Shown: positions 1 through 10,696 of the stretch, in pieces
Position numbering within the stretch: position 1 is the stretch's first letter
Layout: every line of letters starts with the position of its first letter
From: Annona cherimola
Taxonomy: Eukaryota; Streptophyta; Magnoliopsida; Magnoliales; Annonaceae
Assembly (NCBI GenBank): GCA_030490835.1
Contig: CM059977.1
Coordinates: forward strand, 38,089,676 to 38,153,675
DNA length: 64,000 nt
Reading direction: 5' to 3'
The notes under the pieces: generated by a model
What the model was told of the DNA's origin: nothing
The model's database searches: none
Seen by the model: the letters and a program-made list of their open reading frames with translations, nothing else
Position numbers and translations under genes: made by a program

Positions 1-1250
1 TGGATTTATTTTTTAGAAAGTAAACTCACGCCATCCAACTGAAGTCATTAAGAAACAAGAGGAAATATTAGCTTTTACTCAATAACAATCTTTGCATAGG
101 ACCACATATATTAGCATATTAACTCCAAATGTAAATTGACTTTCTAAGAATCAACAATAAGAAAAGGATTCCTATGTTGTTTACCCAAAATGCAACTTTC
201 ACGCAATTTATATTCTTATATTATAGGAGGCAAACTATCAAAAATTTGTTTCTGATGCAAAAGTTTCAAACCATTAAAACTCAAATATGCATATCTTCTA
301 TGCCATAACTAAGAGTCCGTAGGTTGAATTTGTAGTAGAACCAAATCCAAGAGGAAATGCATGACTTCCAATCATTATAATTTTAACAAAAACCCCTTTT
401 GGGTGTTCAAAAATAATAAATACGACATTTTTCATCATCAAAAACAACAAAATAACCATGTTGAATGATCTATCCAAGATTCAAACAATTCTCTTTCAAA
501 TCTGAAACATATAACACGTAAGCAATTTTTTTGTACCACCATTCTATAAATATACCAAATCATTCTTTTACCCTTTGCAGTGATAATGATCCATTTTTCA
601 TTTTGAGTATTGTTGTAACAAATGTCTTTATATCAATAAATAATTTTTAATTACCAGTCATATGGTTACTATCACCACTATCAAGAAACCAAACATTTCT
701 AACTTGAAGGTCATTAGATAAATTATCTAAAATAGCAAATAAATTATTATACTCTTCTTTCTCCTCAATAAAGTTAACATATTGTTGTCTATGTTTAGCA
801 TAATAAAATTTTTCTATGTGCTCATACTTTCTATAGAAGTAACAATAAATATTTGCATTTTTACCTCTATGAAATGAAGCTCTCTAATTTTGTTATTTAT
901 TAGCTTCCTTGATTGATGTGTTCTCAGTATATTGTTGACAATTCTGACTATTAAATATGCTCTGCCTCTGTCTCGGTTTCTAAAACTAGAACATTTGCCA
1001 TAACCTCTATAACTTACATTCTTATCACCGCCATTATCTGCTGCATTTGACTTGTTAATAAAAACATTACGCTCTAATTGAAATACTTTTTTATCAGATT
1101 TAACTATTGGTTTGGCTATTTTTTTCTTCATGAGATTATAAGGAACCTAAAAGTTCACTTATAGTTAGAATATTCAAATCTTTCGATTGTTCAAATGACA
1201 ATCATTATTTGATCATATTTGGATGGTAAAGTATACAAAAATTTTTTAGC
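1..1250 (-). pseudogene. Ty1/copia gag-pol fragment (gag end, protease, GAG-pre-integrase, integrase start)
   Basis: Read on the minus strand, this is the middle of a copia polyprotein with many stops and frameshifts. From high to low coordinates I see the end of gag (YTLPSKYDQ near 1215), a basic stretch in place of the zinc knuckle (814-1131), the protease motif WFLDSGDSNHMTG near 660-700 (family motif WxLDSGAS), the GAG-pre-integrase region (VLYVSDLK near 500) and the integrase start (ANICGPMQ, then WMA-VYFLKNKS at the window edge). The element runs off the left edge. The beginning of the same gag lies at 16040-16550; the two halves are separated by the composite MULE. It cannot code. The domain assignment is secure; the clade is not. 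Confidence 0.85.
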
Positions 1251-1259
1251 AGCAATGCT

Positions 1260-1430
1260 ATTTGGGGCAAATTTGCACCATAAATTCTCTGACTTTGTAT
1301 ACTAGCATTTTGGATCCCAAAATTTATGTATTAACATTTTAGACATGCATTTTTTGTTTTTGTATTTTAAACCTTATCCTCTCATAATGCAAGAAAAGCT
1401 CCATCAGGTCGTGTGTAATGACAAAATACT
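1260..1430 (+). repeat. Left terminal inverted repeat of composite MULE
   Basis: This arm matches the reverse complement of 15840-16030. Shared blocks are the AAATTTGC start, 'actttgtatactagcattttggat', and the 'gtgtgtaatgacaaaatac' block near 1410. It is also similar to the outer part of the arms of the 19101-20801 element. Confidence 0.7.
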
Positions 1431-1442
1431 ATACACAAACAA

Positions 1443-2075
1443 AATCAAAAGCCGGTCTAGCTCCCATAAGGAGCAAGCATAGGTCTTCGTAGGGCAGCAT
1501 GTCCTGGAAGGAGCAGGTGCAGGAGCCATTGAAGCAATAGAAAGACAACGACACCGGAGCAGCTTTATCATCAGCAGTAGAAATATTAGTAGAAGATGTG
1601 AACGGTGTGCGAGAGAACTTCGATGAGCATTCTTTTGGCGGGACGAATGTCGAGGGGGATGCTGCCATTGAAGCAGGTCGTTGGCGAAGTTGAGATATTG
1701 GACATGGGATAGGCCTAAGTTGGCGGGGGTTTATCGAAGTCATTGTTGTTGAGGAAGATGACTTTTGACCTGGTTGACGGAGGGGAAGAGTCGCAGTAAG
1801 GACCAATAAGAGGAGTTAAAGCGGAGGTTGAGGAGGTGGTTCTGGGTATGTTGAAGATGAAGCAGGGAAGGGAGTGGTGATGATGTTTCTGCTGACATCG
1901 AGCTCGTAAAAGTATGGGAGCTTGGTGCTATCGATGACGAGATTGCCGTCAAACTTGTTGGAGTTAGAGTGAAAGAAGGCAAGGTCAGGGAGGTTTTAGA
2001 TGAGGACGGCGGCAGCGGGGGCAGTAATGTGGAAGTTGTCGAAGTTGATGGCAGTGATGGTGATGGCGTTGGGGT
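1443..2075 (-). pseudogene. LRR protein gene fragment (LRX / At4g28380-type LRR family)
   Basis: Across shifting frames on the minus strand the translation gives INFDNFHITAP, NLPDLAFFHSNSNKFDG, LPYFYELDVS, NHLLNLRFNS, VIFLNNNDFD and finally LPYEDLCLLLMG. These match, in order, successive repeats of the plant LRR proteins related to leucine-rich-repeat extensins (family patterns such as DLALFHANSNNF, YELDLSNN, LFLNNNNF, CLPYEIG). There are in-frame stops and at least two frameshifts, and the N- and C-terminal parts are missing. It lies just downstream of the CHX fragment on the same strand, inside the MULE, so I read it as a captured and decayed gene piece and not a resident gene. Confidence 0.7.
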
Positions 2076-2159
2076 CGCTAGAGCCTTATGACTACGCTCG
2101 ACAGAGATGGTTGATGTCAGGGCTGTGAGACGTGCTGACGCCCTCGACATGGATCACCC

Positions 2160-2188
2160 CCAATGTCTTGCACCACCAAGAACAATAT
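2160..2188 (-). pseudogene. CHX pseudogene, last C-terminal codons (cut off by gypsy insertion)
   Basis: On the minus strand this short piece reads (L)FLVVQD, equivalent to the VLVVQQ end motif of plant CHX cation/H+ exchangers. It continues in frame from the CHX fragment ending at 14216 if the gypsy element and one target duplication copy are removed. Confidence 0.65.
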
Positions 2189-3756
2189 TGTAATAACTCG
2201 ACTTAAATATGTTGACTTGACGTGGCACACTACTGCAACAGGTTGAATTTTTTTCCATCTGATGTGCCAGTAAAATAGCTGAGGTGGCCGCATTGACTCA
2301 TTGACTTTGATTTATTGACTAAGGTGGATAAATAAAATTTCAAGGAAAATATGATCTCAAATATATTTATTTAAATTAATTTATAATTTAAATTAACAAA
2401 TTGTTGAAATGCTATGATAGTTAGAAATTGTGACAAGTAATTTGAGGTAGTGGGTTCGAATTACATCTAAGTAGAATTGGATAATTTTTCTTTTAGTAAT
2501 TAATCTATGCGGGACCTACAAAAAGATAAGATTTGATTTTAAAATTTTTAATTTTAAAATTAATTGTTGAGAGAATATTGGGAGGTTGCGATGAAGTGAG
2601 GATTTCAGAAGTGGAGACGTGTGGATGGAGAGAGGTGTGGGAGAATTTTATTTAGGGATGAACGGAGAAAGCTAGGAAAAGAGGAATTTGTTGCGGGTTG
2701 GGAGTGGAAAGAGAAAAAATTGCTTTCATTCAGAAAATCCCTATGTAGGTTCTACAAAAAGGTAAGTAAATAAATAATTAAATTCTTTTCGAAGCCTCGT
2801 ATATGCAGGAGAATTAAAAGACTGTAGAGATAATTTAGTGGAATAAATTGATGTATACATTTTTTTATGAGATGATTGATGATGGAAGATGTAGTAACAT
2901 TATTGTAATATTGAGACGGGTGGATGATTTTTTTTTAAGTTATCTATGCTGAAGTCTATGGTTTTAATTAATGTCGTGCGTAACTATTTCTGATGGAAGC
3001 TTAACTAGTTACATATAATGTAATACATCTATATATATAATATTTTTTTTTTGAAATTTGAATGCTTGAGATCAATGCCTTTATATCTTTTTTTTTAAAG
3101 TTAAAACCTCTTGGACTGTTGCTTTGTAATATATTATATTATATATTCATATACTTTGACGGGAAATCTCTAAAACCAATGTTATAATATATGTTGTAGC
3201 TGGATATTGTGACGAAAAACCTCTAACACCAATTGTATATAATATATATATATTATTTTATATTTTGGATGAATAATTAAGGAGTCAGTTGTTTGTAATA
3301 TAATATACAGATATATATATATATATATATCTTTCTCTACGGAAGCTTGACATCTCCAGTGCCAGCTATTTGTAGTGCACATATATATTTTTTTCTTTTA
3401 TGGAAAACTCAAAATCTTCTGTCCTAGTATTATAATATATCACATATGTTACGAATGAAATTTTTTATCACAATATTACATACGTGCATGCGGAACTTGG
3501 GCGACTAGGATATGAGGGTTTAGAAAATTCGGCACAACATATAGACGTTTTATATATATATGGAAATTTTTAGTGTTCATCATAGTGTATATAAATGCGA
3601 AGATGTGTATTTTTTTATTGCATTAAAAATTGTAATTATAAAATATTTATCAAATACTTACGGAGTCAGTTCTTTTAATATAAGACATTATATCTTATAT
3701 TAATTTGTATGTTTTAACCAAAACCATTGGTATCGGTTGTACATAATATGATGTAG

Positions 3757-3758
<2 letters not shown>

Positions 3759-3802
<44 letters not shown>
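3759..3802. repeat. (AT)n microsatellite in 5' LTR
   Basis: This is a run of about 22 AT dinucleotides. The equivalent place in the 3' LTR (about 12355) is a short poly-T instead, so the tract grew or collapsed after insertion. Confidence 0.9.
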
Positions 3803-3808
<6 letters not shown>

Positions 3809-4078
3809 AAGCAAGTTTAAAACTCTCCAGAGAGGACCAGTACTTTTTATATGCGATAGATTTGATGGAGTCTGAAACTTCCGGGCTTCCATTTTATAGC
3901 AAATTAAAAAATATATATATTATATACAAATAGATGGAAGTTAAAGCATCAGCAGGTAGGTATTTATATTGTTGCATATATATATATTATGGAACTTGGT
4001 CGATTGTTTATAATAGATAAAATTTTAATAGATGGAAACAATTATAGTGAAAGCTGGGTCGATTCTATTTATGATACT

Positions 4079-4081
<3 letters not shown>

Positions 4082-4127
<46 letters not shown>
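4082..4127. repeat. (AT)n microsatellite in 5' LTR
   Basis: The AT run is about 46 bp here and about 34 bp at the equivalent place in the 3' LTR (near 12648-12680), so the two LTRs differ in tract length. Confidence 0.9.
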
Positions 4128-4130
<3 letters not shown>

Positions 4131-5667
4131 AAGCAATTGGAAATCTCAATGTACCCGGTCTGGTTCTTTAAGATATATTAATATATAAAATATATACTTG
4201 TGGGAGTTTTAACGCTCCTGGACGGGTGCCTCTTATGATATAATATATTATCTTATATTGATTGCAAACTTCCAGTAATTGGTGCTTTTTATTATATATA
4301 TATATGTATAGTATATTTCTCTATTTTGTCAAATAAAAATATAAACGAGGTGATTGAATTTTATATGTATGCATTGCCAGCATCATTATGGGCTCCTACG
4401 CAGGTGTAAAAATTGAATATTTTGGGTTGATTTTTAAGTTGCTTTGAGTTAATAAATCATACCTAATATATATATATATATTATCACTATGGGTCTATAA
4501 TAAAATAAATATATAAACAGTGTATGTGAGAAATGAAAATTAACTTATGGAATGAGATATTAATGTTAATAAATTAATAACAGAGGTATATATTTATAAA
4601 TATGATTTAATGCTAGTGGGATGTTTGTGTATATGTTTATATACTTTAGCAGTTGTATAATTAATTTATATAATATAAATTAATTATTCAATGTTGTAAA
4701 ACATCTCATTATAAAAAATTCTAAATTGTGGAGGCTGACATTTCGTTTTGCCAATAAGGCATAGGGTATGACATGTTATAATAAAATGAATATTGGTTAG
4801 TACTTGTGATTATTGGAAAATAGATTGATATAGCAAGATATGCTATGTGAAATATTTGGGGATATTCATGTTGATAATTTAACTACTTGCTAGTTATGAT
4901 GACAATTTCTTCTTGAATTTATTTAATTAAATTCAATGAGTTGGTTCACCCAATTAAATATGGACGGCACATTATTTTAGTTGGTAAAATATTTAATTGG
5001 GTTAAGATAGTTGTTATGATGCTTAAGTGAGAATGATGTGTGTAATGCATCATGATTATTGCCAAGTGGAACAGAATTGCATATGTGGGACCCCTAGGAT
5101 ATGTGTATTGGTTTTATTTATTTCCTTAGTAGGTCCTATGCATGCTAGAAGGCTACTTTGGAATGTCCCTTCATAGGTAGTGTGTTATTACCTTAACGGG
5201 TCGTGGTATGTCCCTTTGCGGACTTTGTGTTGTGCCCTGAAAGGTCGTAAGTTTGCTCCATTGTGAGGAGTGTGGATAACCTTACACATTGGATCAGTAG
5301 TTTGTACATTTTCTATGGTACTTCCATGATGTTGTACACAATTATATACGTGGTTTATTTCTTGCTTACGGAGTTCTTTAACTCATTCCTAAGTAATTTA
5401 AATTTCAGGAGAGGTGGGACCATCTGGTCAATAATGCGGGTTAATGGCTGAGACGGTGCATCAGAGATATTTTATTTATTTATTTATTTATTTGTTGGCT
5501 TGTAATAAATTAATGGAAATTATTCCTACTAACTTAGTGGATATTGTGATTAATTTTGGATATTACTGAATGAAGTATTAATTATTAAATTCATTGAAAC
5601 ATAACTGATCCGGGTTTGTCGCCCAATTAGGGTGGTCAATAACCCTAAGATTGGGTTATGACAGTTA

Positions 5668-5680
5668 TTGTATCAAAGCA
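5668..5680 (+). promoter_or_regulatory. Primer-binding site (initiator tRNA-Met type)
   Basis: Directly after the 5' LTR end (aca at 5661-5663) comes 'ttgtatcaaagcaatg'. It is close to the plant retrotransposon PBS TGGTATCARAGC, which pairs with the 3' end of initiator tRNA-Met. One base of the opening TGG is changed. Confidence 0.75.
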
Positions 5681-5840
5681 ATGTTATGCCAAGTAAATGA
5701 ATTTAATAATTAGTGGGGGTAAGAAGGGTGCATTAGATTTGAAAGTTGAGTGGGTTAAACTTACATGTAGCTAAATAGAGTATGAGGAACATAGTATATG
5801 CAGCTAATACTCTATTTATTATTTTATTAAGGAAGCCAAG

Positions 5841-6939
5841 ATGGTAAATGAACTGAGAAGTCGAGGGGTCGGGGCTAAAAATTCCGGTACTATTGAAGTA
5901 GATCGGCCAGGACCTAGCTGTAAGAGTCCAAAAAATGTGGATGCATTAACTCGACGCTTAGATGAGCAACAAGCAGAAAATACATAGTTTAGGAATGAGG
6001 TGTTTCAGCAGTTGCAAGAGATGCGAGACTTATTAAGTGGTCAGTGTCACTCACAAACACGCAAAGGATGGTCTACAGGGCATGGAACTCATGATCAACC
6101 AAGTGGTGACAGAAGATATGAGAGGAATGGTTCTCCATCAGTGCAACTTAGTCAACATCAACAAAGAAGCAGAGAAAGGTCTCCTTTGCAAGAAGATGAA
6201 GAAGAAAGGCAAATGGAGAATCAATATGAAGAGCAAGCACGCAAGTCTAGATCACCATCTAGGTCACCTGTCCGCAAGAGGCCACAACCGATAAGACAAG
6301 GCATGGAGCAAAATAGGAAGGATGCTGCTGCTTTCCACAAGCTAAATCCTCCAAAATTCTCTGGTGCACCAAGTGAAATGGTTGACACATGGATGGTTGC
6401 AATGCGTAAGGCTTTCAAACATTTGGGTTGCACGGATGAGCAGAAGGTCCATTTTGCAACCTATATGGTGACTGATGATGCAGAGCGATGGTGGGAGACA
6501 GAGGAGAGGGTCTTCGTCAAACAACGACGAGAGATTACTTGGAGACGATTTGAGAAAGTCTTTTTCGAGAAATTCTTTCTAATTACTGCCCAAGAAGAAA
6601 AGACTTGGGAATTTTTTTGAACTAAAATAGAATGGAATGTCAATAGCTGAGTATGAACAGAAGTTTACCTCCTTGCAACGTTTTGCTTCGGAGTCATCTA
6701 AGACCGAAGAATACTGTTTGCAAAGATTCATCAATGGACTAAGAGGAGGAATACAAGCAAAAGTCTTGTATGAAGGTTGTATAACGTATGCGAAGGCAGT
6801 CAAGAAAGCCCTAATTGCAGAATCTGAACTCCATGAGATGATAAAAGAAGTGAACAAAAGGAAGGGGAAACAATATACAAGTGATGCATCGGCAAAAAAG
6901 CAAAAATTTAATTACATACAAAACACTAAGGCAGGGTAG
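5841..6939 (+). pseudogene. Gypsy gag (capsid) region
   Basis: The reading frame opens at ATG 5841 (MVNELRSRG). It is interrupted by TAG at 5985-5987, stays in the same frame to 6620, then shifts by one base and continues at 6637 (MSIAEYEQKFTSLQRFA). The segments DTWMVAMRKAFKHLGC, FATYMVTDDAERWWE and EYEQKFTSLQRFA are the conserved retrotransposon gag domain. An arginine/serine/glutamine-rich stretch precedes it. Gag would form the virus-like particle. Two disruptions make this copy non-functional. Confidence 0.85.
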
Positions 6940-6984
6940 TTCAATCGGCAGCAGGGGAAATCAACAATATCAACAAACTACTCC

Positions 6985-7150
6985 AAAATGTGATAAATGC
7001 AGGATTTATCACAAAAGCAAATGTCCAATACCACCAGGGGCATGTTTGAAATGTAGTAAAATTAGGCACTTTGCAAGGGACTGCACTTCGGCTACTGTGT
7101 GTTACTTCTGTGGTAAAACCCGCAGGACAACAACAGCAACAACAAATACA
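6985..7150 (+). pseudogene. Gypsy gag zinc-knuckle region
   Basis: The frame from 6881 reads CDKCRIYHKSKC, ACLKCSKIRHFARDC and VCYFCGKT. The middle piece is a CCHC zinc knuckle (C-x2-C-x4-H-x4-C), the nucleic-acid-binding part of gag. It is followed by a glutamine-rich linker to the protease. Confidence 0.8.
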
Positions 7151-7289
7151 ACAATATCAGGGACAACGTGGAAAGCAGAATTATAAATTGGCAACAAATA
7201 ATCGACAACTGGGGAATCAAAACAAAGAAGCTACTCCTCAAGCTCGAGTATTTGCCCTTAACCCAAGTCAGGCAGAGGCTCCACCAAGC

Positions 7290-7570
7290 GCAGTGACAGG
7301 TATTATCTGTTATTCGGAAGTTATGCTCGTGCTATTTTTGATACTGGTGCTGATAAATCTTTCATTACATCTGAGTTTGTGCTTGAGCATGGCTTACATG
7401 TTGATAATCTAGGTCAAGATCTGTCAATAATTTCACCTATGGGACAAACTTTGGTTGTGAATTCTATATGTATTGCATGCCTCATAGAAATAGAAGACAT
7501 AGTGATGCCCTCAGACCTTATTGTTATGCCGATGAAGGATGTAGATGTAATTTTGAAGCAAATTGGTTAG
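7290..7570 (+). pseudogene. Gypsy aspartic protease domain
   Basis: Translation across one frame change gives FDTGADKSFI near 7330-7365, containing the DTGA active-site motif of retropepsins. It continues as LVVNSICIACLIEIEDIVMPSDLIVMPMKDVDVIL (quoted in part elsewhere as the 7379-7570 frame), typical of the gypsy retropepsin C-terminal half. A TAG at 7568-7570 ends the frame just where the usual family sequence continues. Confidence 0.75.
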
Positions 7571-7740
7571 ATAAGTGGGTAACTTGTATCAAATTTTTCC
7601 AGCTTTGAATTCATTTTCGTACGATACAAGGAAAAGAAGTTACTTTTCAAGGTGGTTAGAAGAAGTTACCTTGTCTTATATCAACTTTGCATGCCCAATG
7701 GTTGATTAGACAATGAAAGCAGGGATACTTAGTTGCAGCA

Positions 7741-8705
7741 TTGACAATTAATGATGATGAAGCAGAATTAAAAAGCATTCCTATGGTAAATGAGTTCCCT
7801 GATATTTTTCCTAAAGAGTTACCTCGGTTGCCACATGATAGGAAAATTGAATTTATTATTGATCTAGTCCAAGGAACCGCACCAATTTCTAAAGCACCTT
7901 ACCATATGACTCTTGCAGAGTTAAGAGAGTTGAAAGAATAATTATAAGAATTGTTGGACCTAGGATTTATTCATCCTAGTGCTTCTACATGGGGTGCCCC
8001 AGTTCTCTTTGTTAAGAAGAAAGATTGAAGTTTTCGATTGTATATAGATTATAGAAACTGAATAAAGTCACTGTAAAAAATAAGTCTCCTCTTCCTCGTA
8101 TCGATAATCTATTTGATCAGCTTCAAAGATCAACAATGTTTTCTAAGATAGATTTGCGATCTAGGTACCATCAATTAAAGATCCTAGAGGAAGATATATC
8201 CAAAACTGCATTTCGCACTCGATATGGCCACTATGAATTTTTTATGATGCCTTTTGGGCTAACCAATACACCGGTGGCTTTTATGAATTTAATGCATCGA
8301 GTTTTTCATCAATACTTAGATCAATGCATAGTGGTGTTTATTAATGGCATTCTAGTTTACTGTAAAGATCGGGTTGAGCATGCAAGGCAGTTGCGGGAAG
8401 TACTGAATATTTTGCGAGAAAAGAAGCTTTATGTTAAATTTAAGAAGTGCTACTTTTGGATGGAAAGAGTAACCTTTTTTGGTCATGTTATTAGTGGAGA
8501 AGGAATTTCAGTAGATCCATCTAAGGATGAAGCTGTGGCCAATTGGGGGCTTACAACTGTGACTGAAGTCCGTAGTTTTCTTGTTATTGCAGGATATTAT
8601 AGACGGTTTGTAGAAGAGTTTTCTACTATTGTAGTACCTATGACCAAATTAACGCAGAAGCACGCCAAGTTTATATGGATAGAGGACTGTGAGCAGAGTT
8701 TTTAG
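7741..8705 (+). pseudogene. Gypsy reverse transcriptase domain (active-site dead)
   Basis: The domain starts at FPDIFPKELPRLP (7795) and FIHPSASTWGAPVLFVKKKD (7966-8027) and continues at [16 protein letters not shown] (8136), [19 protein letters not shown] and the palm motif. The palm motif reads FINGILVY (near 8334-8357) where gypsy RTs have F-I-D-D-I-L-V-Y, so both metal-binding aspartates of the YxDD-type box are lost. There are also stops at 7939 and 8026 and a small frame change near 8050. The RT ends at TAG 8703-8705. This copy cannot synthesise cDNA. Confidence 0.9.
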
Positions 8706-8708
8706 GAG

Positions 8709-9120
8709 TTGAAAAGAAGACTAACAACAGCCCTAGTGTTAGCATTACCTGATAACAAAGGCAATTTTGTGGTTTATAGTGATGAGTCGAGAAAGGGTTT
8801 AGGATGTGTTTTAATGCAACATGGTAGAGTAATTGTTTATGCTTCTCGTCAGTTAAGGCCATATGAAAAGAATTACTCTACTCATGACTTGGAATTGGTT
8901 GCCGTAATTTTTGCTTTAAAAATTTAGCGGCATTATTTGTATGGGGGAAAGACTGAGATTTTTACAGATTATAAAAGTCTTAAATATATTTTCACCCAAA
9001 AAGAACTGAACCTTAGACAACAAAGATGGATGAAATTATTAAAGGATTACAACATCACTATTCAAATCACCCAGGCAAGGCTAATGTAGTAGCTGACGCT
9101 TTGAGTCATAAATCCCGTGT
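8709..9120 (+). pseudogene. Gypsy RNase H domain
   Basis: [31 protein letters not shown] (8764-8856) and [19 protein letters not shown] (8869-8924) are the gypsy RNase H domain with its first catalytic aspartate (SDES). TAG at 8925-8927 breaks the usual K-W-R-H-YLYG sequence. The frame resumes as [31 protein letters not shown] and then, after a shift, [17 protein letters not shown], the last conserved aspartate block. Confidence 0.85.
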
Positions 9121-9229
9121 TGGTGCAGCGGTGCTATTTACAGAACAGGCAAAACTAATCGAGCAAATGGAGAATTTGAGGCTAGAAGTGCTTACTTCAG
9201 AAAATGTGAATTGGGTGAATGTTGTACAC

Positions 9230-10680
9230 GTTAGACCAACTTTGGTGGACTGAATCAAGGCCAAACAGAAGGAATATACTTTTATTTGGGAAATTTATGT
9301 CAAACTAGATCAAGGGAAACAATGTGATTTTCAATTTGGGATAGATGGCATTGTTCTATTTCGTGGAAAGTTGGTGTTACCAAATGATATTTTATTGAAA
9401 AGAGAAGTTTTAAAGGAGGCACATCAATTTGGGTTCTCGATACATCCGGGTAGTACAAAGATGTACAAAGATTTGAAAGAACTTTATTGGTGGAGTCACA
9501 TGAAGACGGAGATTGCTGAATTTGTTGCTCAATATCTGATTTGTCAACAAGTAAAAGCAGGGCATCAAAGGCCTGCGAGCAAGTTGTAATAATTGGATAT
9601 TCCTAAATGGAAATGGGAACATATTACCATGGATTTTGTAACAGCATTACCTAGGACCCAAGCTGGTTTTGATGCAATATGGGTAGTTGTGAATCGATTA
9701 ACCAAACCTGCTCATTTTTTACCCTATAAGATGACTTGTAAGGTAACACAGATGGCGAAGATCTATATTAGAGAGATCCTAAAGTTACACAGGGTGCCAA
9801 TATCTATTGTTTTTTATCGTGACCCATGATTTGTATCCGAGTTTTGGCAGAAACTTCAGAAGATGATAGGTACAAAATTAAATTTTAACACTGCTTATCA
9901 TCCTCAAACTAATGGTCAATCTGAGAGGACTATTCAAATTGTAGAGGACATCCTAAGAGCTTGTGCCTTGGATATGAAGGGGACATGAGAGGAACATCTA
10001 CCATTAGTTGAGCTTGCTTACAATAATAGCTATTAGGCTAGTATTGGTATGACACCTTACAAGGCATTATATGGCAGAAAGTGTCAATCGCCAGTATTTT
10101 GGGATGAAGTGGGTGAGAGACAGTTGTTGGGACCTGAGATGGTACAGGATATGATTGAGAAGGTCCACAAGATTAGAAGGCGTCTTACCACTACACAAGA
10201 CAGGCAGGAGAAATATGCTAATAATAAGCGACGAGAACTTCATTTTGCAATTGGCGATCATGTATTCCTAAAAGTTTCTCCGACTCGTGGGGTAGCAAGA
10301 TTTGGAATCAAGGATAAGCTCTGTCCTTGATTTATTAGGCCTTTCGAGATCCTTGAGGTGATTGGTGGGGTTACATATCGATTGTCTTTTCCGCCATCAT
10401 TATCAGGTGTACATAATGTATTTCATATATCCCAATTGAGGAGGTATGTGGCAGATCCAACGCATGTGTTACGTGCGAAGCAGTTCCATGTGGAGGAGGA
10501 TCTTAAATACCCAGAGCAACCAATGCGTATACTTGATCGTCGAGACTGACACGAGAAAGGTAGAACTGTAAGGCACATTCGTATTCAATGGAGTAATCAC
10601 AACAAAGGTGAAGCTAGTTGGGAGCTTGAAGAAGAAATGCGGGAGCTCTATTCTAGAGTAGTTTTGAAGACGAAACTTTC
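9230..10680 (+). pseudogene. Gypsy integrase with C-terminal chromodomain-like tail
   Basis: The HHCC zinc-binding region is at 9410-9560 (IHPGSTKMYKDLKELYWW, CQQVKAG). The catalytic core runs from WKWEHITMDFVTALP (9605) to NTAYHPQTNGQSERTIQ (9889-9939) with D, D and E positions still visible. The C-terminal part is at 10049-10549 (MTPYKALYGRKCQSPV, GVHNVFHISQLRRYV) and the tail at 10520-10680. Stops interrupt it at 9251, 9587-9592 (double), 9827, 9986, 10034, 10328 and 10547. Order and length suit the gypsy family. Confidence 0.88.
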
Positions 10681-10682
10681 TT

Positions 10683-10696
10683 TTAGGTGGGGAGGA
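10683..10696 (+). promoter_or_regulatory. Polypurine tract
   Basis: The sequence ttaggtggggagga lies immediately before the 3' LTR start TG at 10697, the expected place and composition of the plus-strand priming site. Confidence 0.8.

Larger units (their letters stand above)
2189..5663 (+). repeat. 5' LTR of gypsy element
   Basis: The LTR runs from TGTAATAA to ATGACA, 3475 bp. It pairs with 10697-14210 over its whole length. In a 240 bp stretch (4501-4740 against 13044-13283) I count three differences; the first 500 bp look more divergent. It contains several (AT)n tracts, notably about 3759-3802 and 4082-4127, a (TTTA)n tract near 5471-5492, and a possible splice donor 'aaaaaggtaagtaa' near 2757. 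Confidence 0.93.

Noticed and set aside
1740..2150. Ser/Pro/Thr-rich 136-codon minus-strand frame read as a secreted protein
   Set aside because: It is an out-of-frame reading of the LRR pseudogene; the adjacent frame shows the LRR motifs.
3182..4171. Short open frames rich in Tyr-Ile repeats
   Set aside because: They translate (AT)n microsatellites within the gypsy LTR.
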